Source of the DNA: an uncultured Bacteroides sp.
Lineage (GTDB): Bacteria > Bacteroidota > Bacteroidia > Bacteroidales > Bacteroidaceae
Reading direction: 5' to 3'
DNA length: 64,000 nucleotides
Assembly (NCBI RefSeq): GCF_963678425.1
Contig: NZ_OY782855.1
Location: 124,001-188,000, forward strand
Shown here: positions 17,804 through 26,368 of the stretch, piece by piece
Layout: each line of letters starts with the position of its first letter
Position numbering within the stretch: the first letter of the stretch is position 1
Position numbers and translations under genes: made by a program
Notes under the pieces: generated by a model
Database searches by the model: none
Told to the model about the DNA's origin: nothing
The model's input: the letters and a program-made list of their open reading frames with translations, nothing else

Positions 17804-18307
17804 ATGAAAAGTCTAAATTTTAAGAGTGACCTACTAGGAGTACAGGACGAACTACTTCGCTTTGCTTATAAATTAACTGCTAACCGTGAAGAAGCAAATG
17901 ATTTGCTTCAGGAAACATCATTGAAAGCATTAGATAATGAAGAAAAATATACCCCCGATACAAACTTCAAAGGTTGGATGTATACCATTATGCGTAATAT
18001 CTTTATTAATAATTATCGTAAGTTAATGAGGGATCAGACATTTGTTGATCAAACAGAGAATATGTACCATCTCAATCTTTCTCAGGATTCAGGTTTCGAT
18101 AGTACTGAAGGGGCTTATGATATTAAAGAGATTCACAGGGTTGTTAATTCATTACCTAATGAATATAAAGTGCCTTTCTCAATGCATGTTTCAGGATTTA
18201 AATATCGTGAGATTGCCGAAAAACTGGATTTGCCACTTGGTACAGTTAAGAGTCGGATATTTTTCACCAGACAAAGATTGCAGCAACAATTGAAAGATTT
18301 TGTTTAG
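17804..18307 (+). CDS. ECF-type RNA polymerase sigma factor
   Basis: A 167-residue ECF sigma factor. Region 2 is seen as LLRFAYKLTANREEANDLLQETSLKAL and NFKGWMYTIMRNIFINNYRK. Region 4 has the helix-turn-helix YREIAEKLDLPLGTVKSRIFFTRQRLQQ. No anti-sigma gene follows; the next gene is metabolic with its own promoter. It is therefore an orphan ECF factor, a type that in Bacteroides has been tied to stress survival. The 150-bp region upstream holds a C-rich stretch but no clear vegetative promoter. Confidence 0.9.
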   Translation: MKSLNFKSDLLGVQDELLRFAYKLTANREEANDLLQETSLKALDNEEKYTPDTNFKGWMYTIMRNIFINNYRKLMRDQTFVDQTENMYHLNLSQDSGFDSTEGAYDIKEIHRVVNSLPNEYKVPFSMHVSGFKYREIAEKLDLPLGTVKSRIFFTRQRLQQQLKDFV

Positions 18308-18341
18308 CATTTAATAATAAAGCACTATTTATAGTGTGTAT

Positions 18342-18384
18342 AGGGAACAATTCGATGAGATTTCGAATTGTTCCCTTTCTTTTT
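18342..18384 (+). terminator. intrinsic terminator of the sigma factor gene
   Basis: A 14-bp perfect stem (AGGGAACAATTCGA, 18342-18355, with 18363-18376), loop of 7, T-rich tail. Confidence 0.88.
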
Positions 18385-18447
18385 GTTATTTTATGATTTA
18401 AATATGATATTAAACATGTTTTATAGCAGGATGAATTTATTTATTTT

Positions 18448-18480
18448 TTTGACATAATGTCAATTCATTTATTATCTTTG
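18448..18480 (+). promoter_or_regulatory. promoter with overlapping palindromic operator
   Basis: TTTG (18448-18451) is followed after 21 bp by TATCTTTG (18473-18480), a good Bacteroides promoter for the carboxyltransferase gene. The -33 element is embedded in a 15-bp palindrome TTGACATAATGTCAA (18449-18463) with 7-bp perfect arms. This suggests a repressor that blocks the promoter. Confidence 0.6.
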
Positions 18481-18527
18481 CAATAGCATTTTTTAATAAA
18501 CTTTGTAATCTTATATAGCACTTCACA

Positions 18528-20303
18528 ATGAAAAAAGAAATCAAATTTAGCCTCCTTTACCGGGATATGTGGCAGTCTTCCGGAAAGTATCAACCAAGGG
18601 CTGATCAGTTGGCAAGAATCGCTCCGGTGATTATTGAAATGGGATGTTTTGCTCGTGTAGAAACTAATGGTGGAGCATTTGAACAAGTAAACTTATTATA
18701 TGGTGAGAATCCTAATAATGCAGTTAGAACTTTTACGAAACCTTTTAACGAGGTAGGTATTCAAACTCATATGCTTGATCGTGGTTTAAATGGACTACGA
18801 ATGTTCCCGGTTCCTGCAGATGTACGTAAACTGATGTATAAAGTAAAGAAAGCCCAGGGTGTTGATATTACACGTATCTTTTGTGGTTTGAACGATGTTA
18901 GAAATATTATTCCATCAATCACTTACGCATTGGAAGCAGGGATGATCCCTCAAGCTACTCTTTGCATCACATTCTCTCCAGTACATACAGTAGAATATTA
19001 TACTAGTATTGCAGATCAATTGATAGCTGCCGGTGCACCTGAGATTTGTTTAAAAGATATGGCTGGAGTAGGTCGTCCGGTAATGCTTGGTAAGTTAACC
19101 AAAGCGATAAAAGAGAAACATCCGGATGTGATTATTCAGTATCACGGACATTCAGGTCCTGGACTTTCCATGGCGTCTATCCTTGAAGTGTGTGAAAATG
19201 GTGCCGATATTATTGATGTTGCTATGGAACCATTATCCTGGGGAAAAGTTCATCCGGACGTAATTTCTGTTCAGGCAATGTTGAAAGATGCAGGCTTCCA
19301 GGTACCCGAAATTAATATGAAGGCTTACATGAAAGCTCGTAGTTTGACACAAGAGTTTATAGATGATTTTCTAGGTTACTTTATTGATCAAACCAATAAG
19401 CATACTTCTTCATTGTTACTTGGTTGTGGACTTCCTGGAGGAATGATGGGATCAATGATGGCCGATTTAAAAGGAGTTCAATCAGGAATAAACATGTTTT
19501 TAAAGAGCAAGAATCAACCAGAACTCAGTCTTGACGACTTAGTGGTAATGCTTTTTGATGAAGTGGCTTATGTATGGCCAAAGCTGGGCTACCCTCCATT
19601 AGTTACTCCGTTTAGTCAATATGTAAAGAATGTAGCTTTGATGAACGTTATGCAATTAGTTAAAGGAGAAGAACGCTGGACAATGATTGATTCTCATACC
19701 TGGGATATGATTTTAGGTAAGAGTGGAAAATTGCCTGGAGAACTGGCTCCTGAGATCATAGAACTGGCCAAAGCAAAAGGATATGAATTCTCAATTGAAA
19801 ATCCACAGGATAATTTCCCGGATGCCTTGGATCAGTTCCGTAAAGAAATGGACGAGAATGGATGGGAGTATGGTCCGGATAATGAAGAATTGTTTGAATT
19901 GGCTATGCATGATCGCCAATACCGGGATTATCGTTCTGGCATTGCTAAAAAACGTTTTCAGGATGAATTGCAGAGAGCAAAAGACGAAGAAATGCAGAAG
20001 AAAGGATTTACAGAAGAGGATATCAAGAAAATGAAACGTGCCAAAGCAGAACCTATTACTGCTCTTGAAAAGGGACAACTCTTTTGGGACGCTAGTTTTG
20101 AGTCTGGATCAACACCTCCGGCAATTGGTCAGAAATTTACTCCTGAAGAAACGTTCTGCTATATTGGAACTTTATGGGGTACGTTTGATAAAATACCGGC
20201 AAACTTCTCTGGTCGTATTATTGAGGTTTGTGTAAAACAAGGTGCTCATGTTAGTAAGGGCGATATCCTGGCTTACATTGAGCGAGTAGAATATGTAGCA
20301 TAA
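18528..20303 (+). CDS. oxaloacetate decarboxylase/pyruvate carboxylase-type carboxyltransferase with non-biotinylatable C-terminal domain
   Basis: A 591-residue protein of the PYC/OadA carboxyltransferase family. The TIM barrel opens with a YRDMWQSSGKYQPR motif. It carries the metal and lysine motifs ICLKDMAGVG and QYHGHSGPG, and it is followed by the conserved PYC/OADA region. A biotinyl/lipoyl-like domain forms the end (PANFSGRIIEVCVKQGAHVSKGDI). In biotin enzymes this domain continues to a conserved AMKM with the biotinylated lysine; here the corresponding stretch reads ERVEYVA and stops. The protein can hardly be biotinylated there. It may use a separate biotin carrier or have another role. 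Confidence 0.82.
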   Translation: MKKEIKFSLLYRDMWQSSGKYQPRADQLARIAPVIIEMGCFARVETNGGAFEQVNLLYGENPNNAVRTFTKPFNEVGIQTHMLDRGLNGLRMFPVPADVRKLMYKVKKAQGVDITRIFCGLNDVRNIIPSITYALEAGMIPQATLCITFSPVHTVEYYTSIADQLIAAGAPEICLKDMAGVGRPVMLGKLTKAIKEKHPDVIIQYHGHSGPGLSMASILEVCENGADIIDVAMEPLSWGKVHPDVISVQAMLKDAGFQVPEINMKAYMKARSLTQEFIDDFLGYFIDQTNKHTSSLLLGCGLPGGMMGSMMADLKGVQSGINMFLKSKNQPELSLDDLVVMLFDEVAYVWPKLGYPPLVTPFSQYVKNVALMNVMQLVKGEERWTMIDSHTWDMILGKSGKLPGELAPEIIELAKAKGYEFSIENPQDNFPDALDQFRKEMDENGWEYGPDNEELFELAMHDRQYRDYRSGIAKKRFQDELQRAKDEEMQKKGFTEEDIKKMKRAKAEPITALEKGQLFWDASFESGSTPPAIGQKFTPEETFCYIGTLWGTFDKIPANFSGRIIEVCVKQGAHVSKGDILAYIERVEYVA

Positions 20304-20325
20304 CATTTTTATATAAAAAGAGAAT

Positions 20326-20370
20326 GAGGCAGTAGTGTTTGATGAAAATGCTATTGTCTCTATTTTTTTT
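20326..20370 (+). terminator. intrinsic terminator
   Basis: A 15-bp stem with several G-T pairs (20326-20340 with 20346-20360) followed by TATTTTTTTT. It ends the carboxyltransferase gene. Confidence 0.7.
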
Positions 20371-20455
20371 GTAATATCATTCCTTATTATACCAGTCTGA
20401 TTGATTCTGTTATCTGTTGAATTTTTAACGAGAAGATGACATCTGCAGACTTTTA

Positions 20456-21691
20456 TTATTTATAATAAACCTGCTGCATTCCAATCAGGTGATCATACCG
20501 TTCTCCAAATGGACGATGGTATACTAATATCAGATATTCATTTTCAGTTTCATAGTAATTTCCCTCAGTTAGTGCTCCTGTTGCTTTATTACTACCGGCA
20601 GGTACAAATAAGTACTGATAATTGTAGGCACCCTGTTTCAATAGTTGTGAGGTCTCAAAAGATTGTGTATCCGGATTGTATTTTAGTCGATAGTTCTCAT
20701 CGAAATTATCGTGAGTAAATTCTCCTTGCAAATAGAAATCACCATCAGGCAATGCTTCTTTCCATGGAAGTGAGAAGTGTACAAAAAGATAATCAGCTTC
20801 AGTATCATTATTAGTCGCCAAATCATATCGCACAAGATAACGTCCATTCTGATCCTGATCATAACTGTAGTTTTTTATTCTTAGTTCATCCGGGAATAAC
20901 GTTGCGTGGTAATATGGGTCAAAATAACGGATACCCTGTATTCCTCTAGCCGCATATCTGACGCTAACCATTTCAAAGCGTCTGTATTCATTTCCCGCAT
21001 CAAAGATCAAATCTTTGTTATACTCGTATTTAAGTTCATTTGGGCTAACATACGATGGCAGAACATTTGTTATATAATTATCCTGACGCAAGTTTTGCAT
21101 AACTTTGATTTTAATCTCGCTCTGAGGATCACGAATCGTATATCCGGAATAATTTATCCCAAATGAGACCTGTTGATGGGATTTATTAGTGTCTATATCT
21201 GTGTTGCTACTCACTTTTGCTGAGATAGCGACTTTCTTTTCTATGACAGAAAAGCAAGCTTTGCATACAGGTTTTGAATCATCATAGATTGTTATGATAT
21301 AGTTTCCAGAAGCTTTTAATTTCATTTGCTCGTTTGGCAGAGATACGCGGTAATGCGTGTATAGCATCGTTGTATTGAGCGAATTCTGATACTCTTCAAC
21401 CGTATTGTTGTTAAAACCTTCAAGATAGTCAATTTCGCTTAATCCGGAAGGAGTCCAGTCGGCATTACAATGTGAAACAACATATTGAAAACGGTGATAT
21501 TCATGTGAAAGTTCATCGAATGAGATCTCCAGTACATCATCAGAATTTAAATTTATAATAGGAGGTGCCAGCCAGTTATTGTTCACCTTTATCTGCAAGC
21601 TTTGGATATGAGGTGATAGAATTTCATTCCTTTGAGCCTGAGATGACAGAGCAATAATAAACAATATACATAAAATCAGCTGTTTTCTCAT
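20456..21691 (-). CDS. DUF5103 (type IX secretion plug-like) exported protein
   Basis: A 411-residue secreted protein with a cleavable signal (MRKQLILCILFIIALSSQAQ). The whole length matches the character of DUF5103, whose family was renamed type IX secretion plug protein after the Flavobacterium SprA structure. It has beta-sandwich segments with FQYVVSHCNADWTPSGLSEIDYLEGF near the N-terminus and YNYQYLFVPAGSNKATGALTEGNYYETENEY near the C-terminus. No other type IX secretion gene is in the window. It lies 20 bp downstream of mtgA and is probably co-transcribed. Its function in Bacteroides is unknown. Confidence 0.82.
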   Translation of the reverse strand: MRKQLILCILFIIALSSQAQRNEILSPHIQSLQIKVNNNWLAPPIINLNSDDVLEISFDELSHEYHRFQYVVSHCNADWTPSGLSEIDYLEGFNNNTVEEYQNSLNTTMLYTHYRVSLPNEQMKLKASGNYIITIYDDSKPVCKACFSVIEKKVAISAKVSSNTDIDTNKSHQQVSFGINYSGYTIRDPQSEIKIKVMQNLRQDNYITNVLPSYVSPNELKYEYNKDLIFDAGNEYRRFEMVSVRYAARGIQGIRYFDPYYHATLFPDELRIKNYSYDQDQNGRYLVRYDLATNNDTEADYLFVHFSLPWKEALPDGDFYLQGEFTHDNFDENYRLKYNPDTQSFETSQLLKQGAYNYQYLFVPAGSNKATGALTEGNYYETENEYLILVYHRPFGERYDHLIGMQQVYYK

Positions 21692-21711
21692 AGTTGTTAG
21701 TTATATAAAAC

Positions 21712-22410
21712 CTACTTTCCTCTTTTAGCAGGAGGAAATTTGGGCATTAATTGCATTAATCTAAGAATGCGTCCCTGACGCCTAAGAATATATCTTGAAG
21801 GATTTGCTGAATCAAACCGAATAGGATTAGGTAAAGTGGCAGCAATTAAAGCGCATTGACTTCTGCTGAGCTCCTTTGCCGTTGTATGAAACTTATTTCT
21901 TGCTGTTGCTTCGGCACCATAAATTCCTTTTCCCATCTCAATAGAGTTCAAGTATACTTCCATGATGCGTTCTTTAGACCAGACTGCTTCGATCAAAACA
22001 GTGAAATAAACTTCAAAACCTTTTCTTACCCACGATGATTCCGGCCATAAGAATACATTTTTGGCTGTTTGCTGACTGATTGTACTAGCTCCTCTCTGTT
22101 TTTTTCCTTCCTCTTTGTCTTCTACAGCCTGTTGAATCGCTTGAAAATCAAATCCATTATGAGTGGCAAATTTGTTATCTTCTGAAGCGATAACCGCCAT
22201 TGGAAGATGTTTTGAGATATCTTCAAATGGAACCCATTTATGTTTTAATGTAAGATCTTCGCCGTTCATTATCTGTTGTCCGCATCGGATTACCATTAAA
22301 GGCGTTATGTATACAGGTACAAAGCGGTAGATTAATGTCACTAATATAGTTGATCCAAAAAATGCGATAATAAGATTTCTTATAATATGAAATATATTCT
22401 TTCTTACCAT
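21712..22410 (-). CDS. mtgA: monofunctional biosynthetic peptidoglycan glycosyltransferase
   Basis: MtgA polymerises lipid II into glycan strands in the periplasm and stays anchored by one N-terminal helix (LIIAFFGSTILVTLIYRFV). The 232-residue length is normal. The GT51 motifs are present: ASEDNKFATHNGFD with the catalytic Glu, RGASTISQQTAKNVFLW, KERIMEVYLNSIEMGKGIYGAE and LPNPIRF. No transpeptidase domain follows, so it is the monofunctional type. The downstream DUF5103 gene is 20 bp away. Confidence 0.94.
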   Translation of the reverse strand: MVRKNIFHIIRNLIIAFFGSTILVTLIYRFVPVYITPLMVIRCGQQIMNGEDLTLKHKWVPFEDISKHLPMAVIASEDNKFATHNGFDFQAIQQAVEDKEEGKKQRGASTISQQTAKNVFLWPESSWVRKGFEVYFTVLIEAVWSKERIMEVYLNSIEMGKGIYGAEATARNKFHTTAKELSRSQCALIAATLPNPIRFDSANPSRYILRRQGRILRLMQLMPKFPPAKRGK

Positions 22411-22441
22411 AGGGCAGATATTTGAGAAAAGTTATAAAAAG

Positions 22442-22478
22442 AAATCGTGTAAACATATTAATATAGCTTACACGATTT
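22442..22478 (-). terminator. intrinsic terminator of the OmpA-lipoprotein gene
   Basis: An 11-bp stem (AAATCGTGTAA, 22442-22452, with 22468-22478). Read on the minus strand, it is followed by CTTTTTAT. Confidence 0.7.
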
Positions 22479-22499
22479 TACTATTTGTCTTTAAAATGA

Positions 22500-23177
22500 T
22501 TATTTGCTTGCGTCTTTAATCATTTGTTCGCTGGCATACATATACACTTCAACACGACGATTCTGTGCTCTGCCTTCTGCAGTATCATTGCTGGCAATAG
22601 GTTCCTGATAATCCTTACCAGCAACATATTTAAATTGATTTGAAGCAACTCCATTGCTTCTTAAGAAAGTAGCAACTGAGTTAGCACGGTCACCAGAAAG
22701 CTTTTGGTTGAAAGCCAGAGCTCCTGTATTATCAGTGTGTCCGTATACAGCAATATCCATTGTTTGATCTTCAGAAAGGACTTTAGCCAATTTTGTTAAT
22801 GAAGTTTTAGAAGTAGCATTTAATTTGCTTGAATTAGTTGCAAATAATATTCCTCCGTCAAAAGTAACTTTTACTGCGGCAAGACCATTTGCATCAGTAA
22901 TTTGCTGAACTTTTGCATCTTCAATAGCTTTTGCTTTTTCAGCAGCCTTGTCCATCTTTCTACCAATAATAACTCCGGCACCAGCTCCAACAGCAGTACC
23001 AATAGCAGCACCAATAGCAGCACCTTTGCCTTTTCCTGCAATCTGACCTACAATGGCACCTAAAGCTGCACCTGAACCTGCACCGATAAGACCACCTTTA
23101 GCGGTATTTGACATTCCACATCCCCCAAATACTAGAGAGAAGCTTAATAAAACTGACAAGAATTTAACTTTTTTCAT
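22500..23177 (-). CDS. OmpA-family lipoprotein with glycine-zipper
   Basis: A 225-residue lipoprotein. The signal ends at the cysteine in SLVFGGCGMSN. A long glycine-zipper stretch follows (GLIGAGSGAALGAIVGQIAG and further repeats), which may insert into or pack against a membrane. The C-terminal half is an OmpA-like peptidoglycan-binding domain with VYGHTDNTGALAFNQKLSGD and the diaminopimelate-binding end EGRAQNRRVEVYM. It probably ties the outer membrane to the cell wall. It is monocistronic, with -7 TACCTTTG at 23232-23239 (minus) and a terminator. Confidence 0.92.
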   Translation of the reverse strand: MKKVKFLSVLLSFSLVFGGCGMSNTAKGGLIGAGSGAALGAIVGQIAGKGKGAAIGAAIGTAVGAGAGVIIGRKMDKAAEKAKAIEDAKVQQITDANGLAAVKVTFDGGILFATNSSKLNATSKTSLTKLAKVLSEDQTMDIAVYGHTDNTGALAFNQKLSGDRANSVATFLRSNGVASNQFKYVAGKDYQEPIASNDTAEGRAQNRRVEVYMYASEQMIKDASK

Positions 23178-23231
23178 AATTGATAAATTAATAGTTTTAA
23201 ATTGATCTGTTTAGTTATAATAAACTTTATG

Positions 23232-23239
23232 CAAAGGTA
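23232..23239 (-). promoter_or_regulatory. -7 element TACCTTTG for the OmpA-lipoprotein gene
   Basis: A perfect TAnnTTTG on the minus strand, 55 bp upstream of the start codon. Confidence 0.65.
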
Positions 23240-23383
23240 AGAAATATTCCTTAAAGGTTAATTTCTTTTTTTAAAATTATTCGGGAAAGAATAATCTCTT
23301 GTTTAAAAGAAACGAGTTCTGTGCTTTTTTGTTTATTGAGTGAATAAAATAAAATTTTATACTCTTTATTTTATACCGTAATT

Positions 23384-24733
23384 CTAAACATTTGAAGGAC
23401 TGACTTTTAGTATTCTTTTCTTTATTATAGCAAACCACATTGATGCAAAGATACCTTTGGCAATACTGGTACTGCTGATTGCCCACCAAATGCCAACAAC
23501 CCCCATACCCATTCCTGTAAATATGATAGCAATCGGAATGCGTAAGTAATTACAGCTAATACTTATAATAGCCGGCGGCAAAGTTCGTCCGGTTCCATAG
23601 AATAATCCTTGTGTTGTAATTTCCAGCATCATAAAAAGTTGAGAATATCCTGAAATACGTAAATAAATTCCTCCTGCCAATATAGCTGGTAGTTCAGGTA
23701 CGAATATGGAGAATATTTCTTGTCCGAAGAATACAAACAATAATGTGCAGAAAGAACCAAAGATAGAAGTCATCCATAAAGTTGCTTTATAAGCCCTTAG
23801 CACTCTGTCATTTCTTCCGGCAGCATAATTCTGTGAGATGAATGCTCCGAGTGCGCTCGAAAATCCTTGTGAAGTATTCCATGTGATAGCCTCAATCTGT
23901 CCTCCCATAGTCAATGTCATTAATCCTATATGCCCCCCTTGTTCAGAAGCTAATCTGCAAAGGAACATATTAACGAATGCGAATAGAGTATTGAGAGTTG
24001 CGGCCGGAAGTCCTAATTTAAAAATCCGCATAGTATAGCTTTTATGCAATTTCGTAAAAAGCCGGAAGCCGCCCAATATGTCTTTTTTGCCTTTTAGCTG
24101 GTAAATGAATAGAGCAAAAACAATAGCCTGAGATACCCAGGTGGCCAAGGCTGCTCCTGTTGTTCCCCATTTACAGAGAAAAATAAAGATGGGGTCCAGA
24201 ATTATATTAATTATCAAACCGCTTCCTGTTATGTAAAAAGGTATCTTACTTCTTCCTGCCGCGTTATAAATACCTGTAAAAGCTGTTGAAATAAAAATAA
24301 AAGGCATTGCTGCAGAGATAACTCGTAAATATATTACAGCGTTGGCTGAAATCTTACTGTTTAATTCATAAATGCCAATAATTGGATGGGCAAATATAAA
24401 AAGCAAAGCTCCCCAGCAAACTGAAATTAACAAGGCAATTGTAATATTGTGCGAAGCAAATTTTTTGGCAGCAACCTCATCTTTGGCTCCGATAGCCTGA
24501 CCAACACTCACTTCTGAACCTACTTTATTCAATAAAGAGATAGAGGCTGACATCCAGGAGAGAATACCTACAGTTCCGATTGCAGCAACAGCTTCACTGC
24601 CAATTCTTCCTACCCAGGCCATATTAATAAGACTATAGGCCATTTGTATGAAAGAAGTAGCCATAATTGGCATAGCCAGATTAAAAAGCTGTTTAAAAAT
24701 ATGGCCTTCTGTGAGGTTTTTAATTCCTTGCAT
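23384..24733 (-). CDS. MATE-family multidrug/sodium exporter
   Basis: An inner-membrane exporter of 449 residues with about twelve hydrophobic helices, of the MATE fold (NorM/DinF class). It extrudes cationic drugs in exchange for sodium or protons. Recognisable features are LFNLAMPIMATSFIQMAYSLINMAWVGRIG at the N-terminus, the repeated NIILDPIFIF motif, and the QNYAAGRNDRVLRAYK loop at the start of the second half. It stands alone, divergent from the TauE/SafE gene, with its own -7 TAATTTTG (minus, 24760-24767). Confidence 0.93.
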   Translation of the reverse strand: MQGIKNLTEGHIFKQLFNLAMPIMATSFIQMAYSLINMAWVGRIGSEAVAAIGTVGILSWMSASISLLNKVGSEVSVGQAIGAKDEVAAKKFASHNITIALLISVCWGALLFIFAHPIIGIYELNSKISANAVIYLRVISAAMPFIFISTAFTGIYNAAGRSKIPFYITGSGLIINIILDPIFIFLCKWGTTGAALATWVSQAIVFALFIYQLKGKKDILGGFRLFTKLHKSYTMRIFKLGLPAATLNTLFAFVNMFLCRLASEQGGHIGLMTLTMGGQIEAITWNTSQGFSSALGAFISQNYAAGRNDRVLRAYKATLWMTSIFGSFCTLLFVFFGQEIFSIFVPELPAILAGGIYLRISGYSQLFMMLEITTQGLFYGTGRTLPPAIISISCNYLRIPIAIIFTGMGMGVVGIWWAISSTSIAKGIFASMWFAIIKKRILKVSPSNV

Positions 24734-24759
24734 TAAGTATGTTCTTTTTATTCTAGTTG

Positions 24760-24767
24760 CAAAATTA
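24760..24767 (-). promoter_or_regulatory. -7 element TAATTTTG for the MATE gene
   Basis: A TAnnTTTG match on the minus strand, 27 bp upstream of the MATE start codon. Confidence 0.5.
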
Positions 24768-24811
24768 GGAAATTATAATGGATATTAGCAGAACCTCTTT
24801 AGGAAAAGAAT

Positions 24812-24819
24812 TACCTTTG
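24812..24819 (+). promoter_or_regulatory. -7 element TACCTTTG for the TauE/SafE gene
   Basis: A perfect TAnnTTTG 36 bp upstream of the ATG at 24855. Confidence 0.65.
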
Positions 24820-24854
24820 CCCCATTATTAAACATAAATACTTGATTTTATATT

Positions 24855-25688
24855 ATGTCAATTCTTGCATTTACATTGATTCTCCTGCTGGGAGCCTTTC
24901 TTGCCGGATTAGCGGGTTCGCTGACCGGATTGGGTGGGGGAGTTGTAGTCATTCCTTTACTTACGTTAGGTTTTAATATCGATATTCGCTATGCTATTGG
25001 AGCTGCTCTTGTTGCTTCCATAGCTACCTCCTCAGGTTCGGCAAGTGCTTATGTAAAAGAGGGAATAACAAATATGCGGCTGGGTATGTTTCTCGAGATT
25101 GCAACTACTGTGGGTGCCGTGATTGGTGCGGCAATAGCAATCTATATGCCCACAAATGCAATAGCTGTTATCTTTGGATTAGTATTAATTTTTTCTGCCG
25201 CTATGACATTGAGAAAGAAACACGACCATTCCGTGGTGGTAGGAAGTGTGGCTTCACATAAGTTAAAGCTAAATGGCTCTTATCCAACAAAAGACGGGCA
25301 AGTTGAATACGAACTGACAAATGTAGTGGGAGGTTTTTCTATTATGTCGCTTGCCGGAGTCCTTTCCGGTTTGCTGGGAATTGGTTCAGGAGCATTGAAA
25401 GTCCTGGCAATGGATTCGGTAATGCGCATACCTTTTAAGGTAAGTACCACAACCAGTAATTTTATGATTGGAGTTACTGCTGCTGCCAGTGCAGTAGTCT
25501 ACCTGCAAAGAGGATACATTGATCCCGGAATCGCTTTCCCGGTAATTATCGGAGTGTTGTGTGGCGCTACTATCGGAGCTAAGTTACTTCAACGAATAAA
25601 CGTAAGAGTCTTGAGAATTATATTTTGTGTTGCAATAACTATTGTTGCAATTAACATGATGTATAACGGTTTTAATAATAAGTTCTAA
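24855..25688 (+). CDS. TauE/SafE-family sulfite/organosulfonate exporter-like permease
   Basis: An eight-helix inner-membrane permease of 277 residues. The two duplicated TauE/SafE signatures are visible: LTGLGGGVVVIPLLTLG near the N-terminus and SGLLGIGSGALKVLAMD in the second half. Family members export sulfite, sulfoacetate or similar anions, but the substrate here is unknown. A DUF1634 membrane protein follows 5 bp after the stop; this two-gene pairing is common, which suggests the two work together. Confidence 0.88.
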   Translation: MSILAFTLILLLGAFLAGLAGSLTGLGGGVVVIPLLTLGFNIDIRYAIGAALVASIATSSGSASAYVKEGITNMRLGMFLEIATTVGAVIGAAIAIYMPTNAIAVIFGLVLIFSAAMTLRKKHDHSVVVGSVASHKLKLNGSYPTKDGQVEYELTNVVGGFSIMSLAGVLSGLLGIGSGALKVLAMDSVMRIPFKVSTTTSNFMIGVTAAASAVVYLQRGYIDPGIAFPVIIGVLCGATIGAKLLQRINVRVLRIIFCVAITIVAINMMYNGFNNKF

Positions 25689-25692
25689 GGCT

Positions 25693-26094
25693 ATGATAAA
25701 AGATTTTTCAAACAGGATATTGGGTGATCGTGATCTTCAGAGGATTATTGGAACTCTGCTTCGTATAGGTGTGGTTTCTGCAAGTATAATTGCCTTGATT
25801 GGGGGAGTGATTTATTTGTCTGTTCACGGAATGGAAAGCATGCCCGATTATAGTAAATTCCACAATGAAGCTCCTATTTATACTCATCTTTCAGGGATAA
25901 TAAGCGGAGTCTTGTCTCTGAATGCCCGGTCTATTATGCAGCTGGGGGTTGTTGTTCTTATTATGACTCCTATTATGCGGGTTATTTGTTCTCTCTTTTC
26001 TTTTGGAATGGAAAAGGATAGGATGTATGTTATAATCACTTTTGTGGTGTTAAGTATCATTCTTTTCAGCATGTTTACTGGGATGAAAATCTGA
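25693..26094 (+). CDS. DUF1634 membrane protein
   Basis: A 133-residue protein with three hydrophobic helices (LLRIGVVSASIIALIGGVIY, AIMQLGVV-like and MYVIITFVVLSIILFSMFTG) and the conserved TPIMRVICSLFSFGMEKDR motif of DUF1634. It lies 5 bp after the TauE/SafE permease gene and is almost certainly co-transcribed with it. It is probably an accessory subunit of the exporter; this is inferred from the pairing. Confidence 0.85.
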   Translation: MIKDFSNRILGDRDLQRIIGTLLRIGVVSASIIALIGGVIYLSVHGMESMPDYSKFHNEAPIYTHLSGIISGVLSLNARSIMQLGVVVLIMTPIMRVICSLFSFGMEKDRMYVIITFVVLSIILFSMFTGMKI

Positions 26095-26136
26095 TAAATA
26101 CTTCTTCCCGATTTATTCATCTAATAATTTATTTAT

Positions 26137-26215
26137 GATATATATCAAACGTATGCTTTGATATATATCATAGTATCTTTTAGATATATATCATAATGGT
26201 GGTTTGATATATATC
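26137..26215. repeat. four GATATATATC palindromes at exact 23-bp spacing
   Basis: The 10-bp palindrome GATATATATC occurs at 26137, 26160, 26183 and 26206, each 23 bp apart. Most copies extend to TGATATATATCA. The linkers between copies are not conserved. The array ends 153 bp before the trehalose gene, in a 274-bp gap that has no other recognised signal. An operator array or a binding platform is likely; it is not a typical terminator. Confidence 0.85.
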
Positions 26216-26368
26216 TAAGCAAACTTTATTCACCGTTCATTAAAAAAAGTTTCATATCATTCTTGTATCTTATATAAGAGTCTTATTTTCTTAATTCTAT
26301 AAACAAAAAAATAGATAAGTGTGTTTCTTGCCATAGAGGCCAGTTTCTGAACCACATATCTACTGCTT

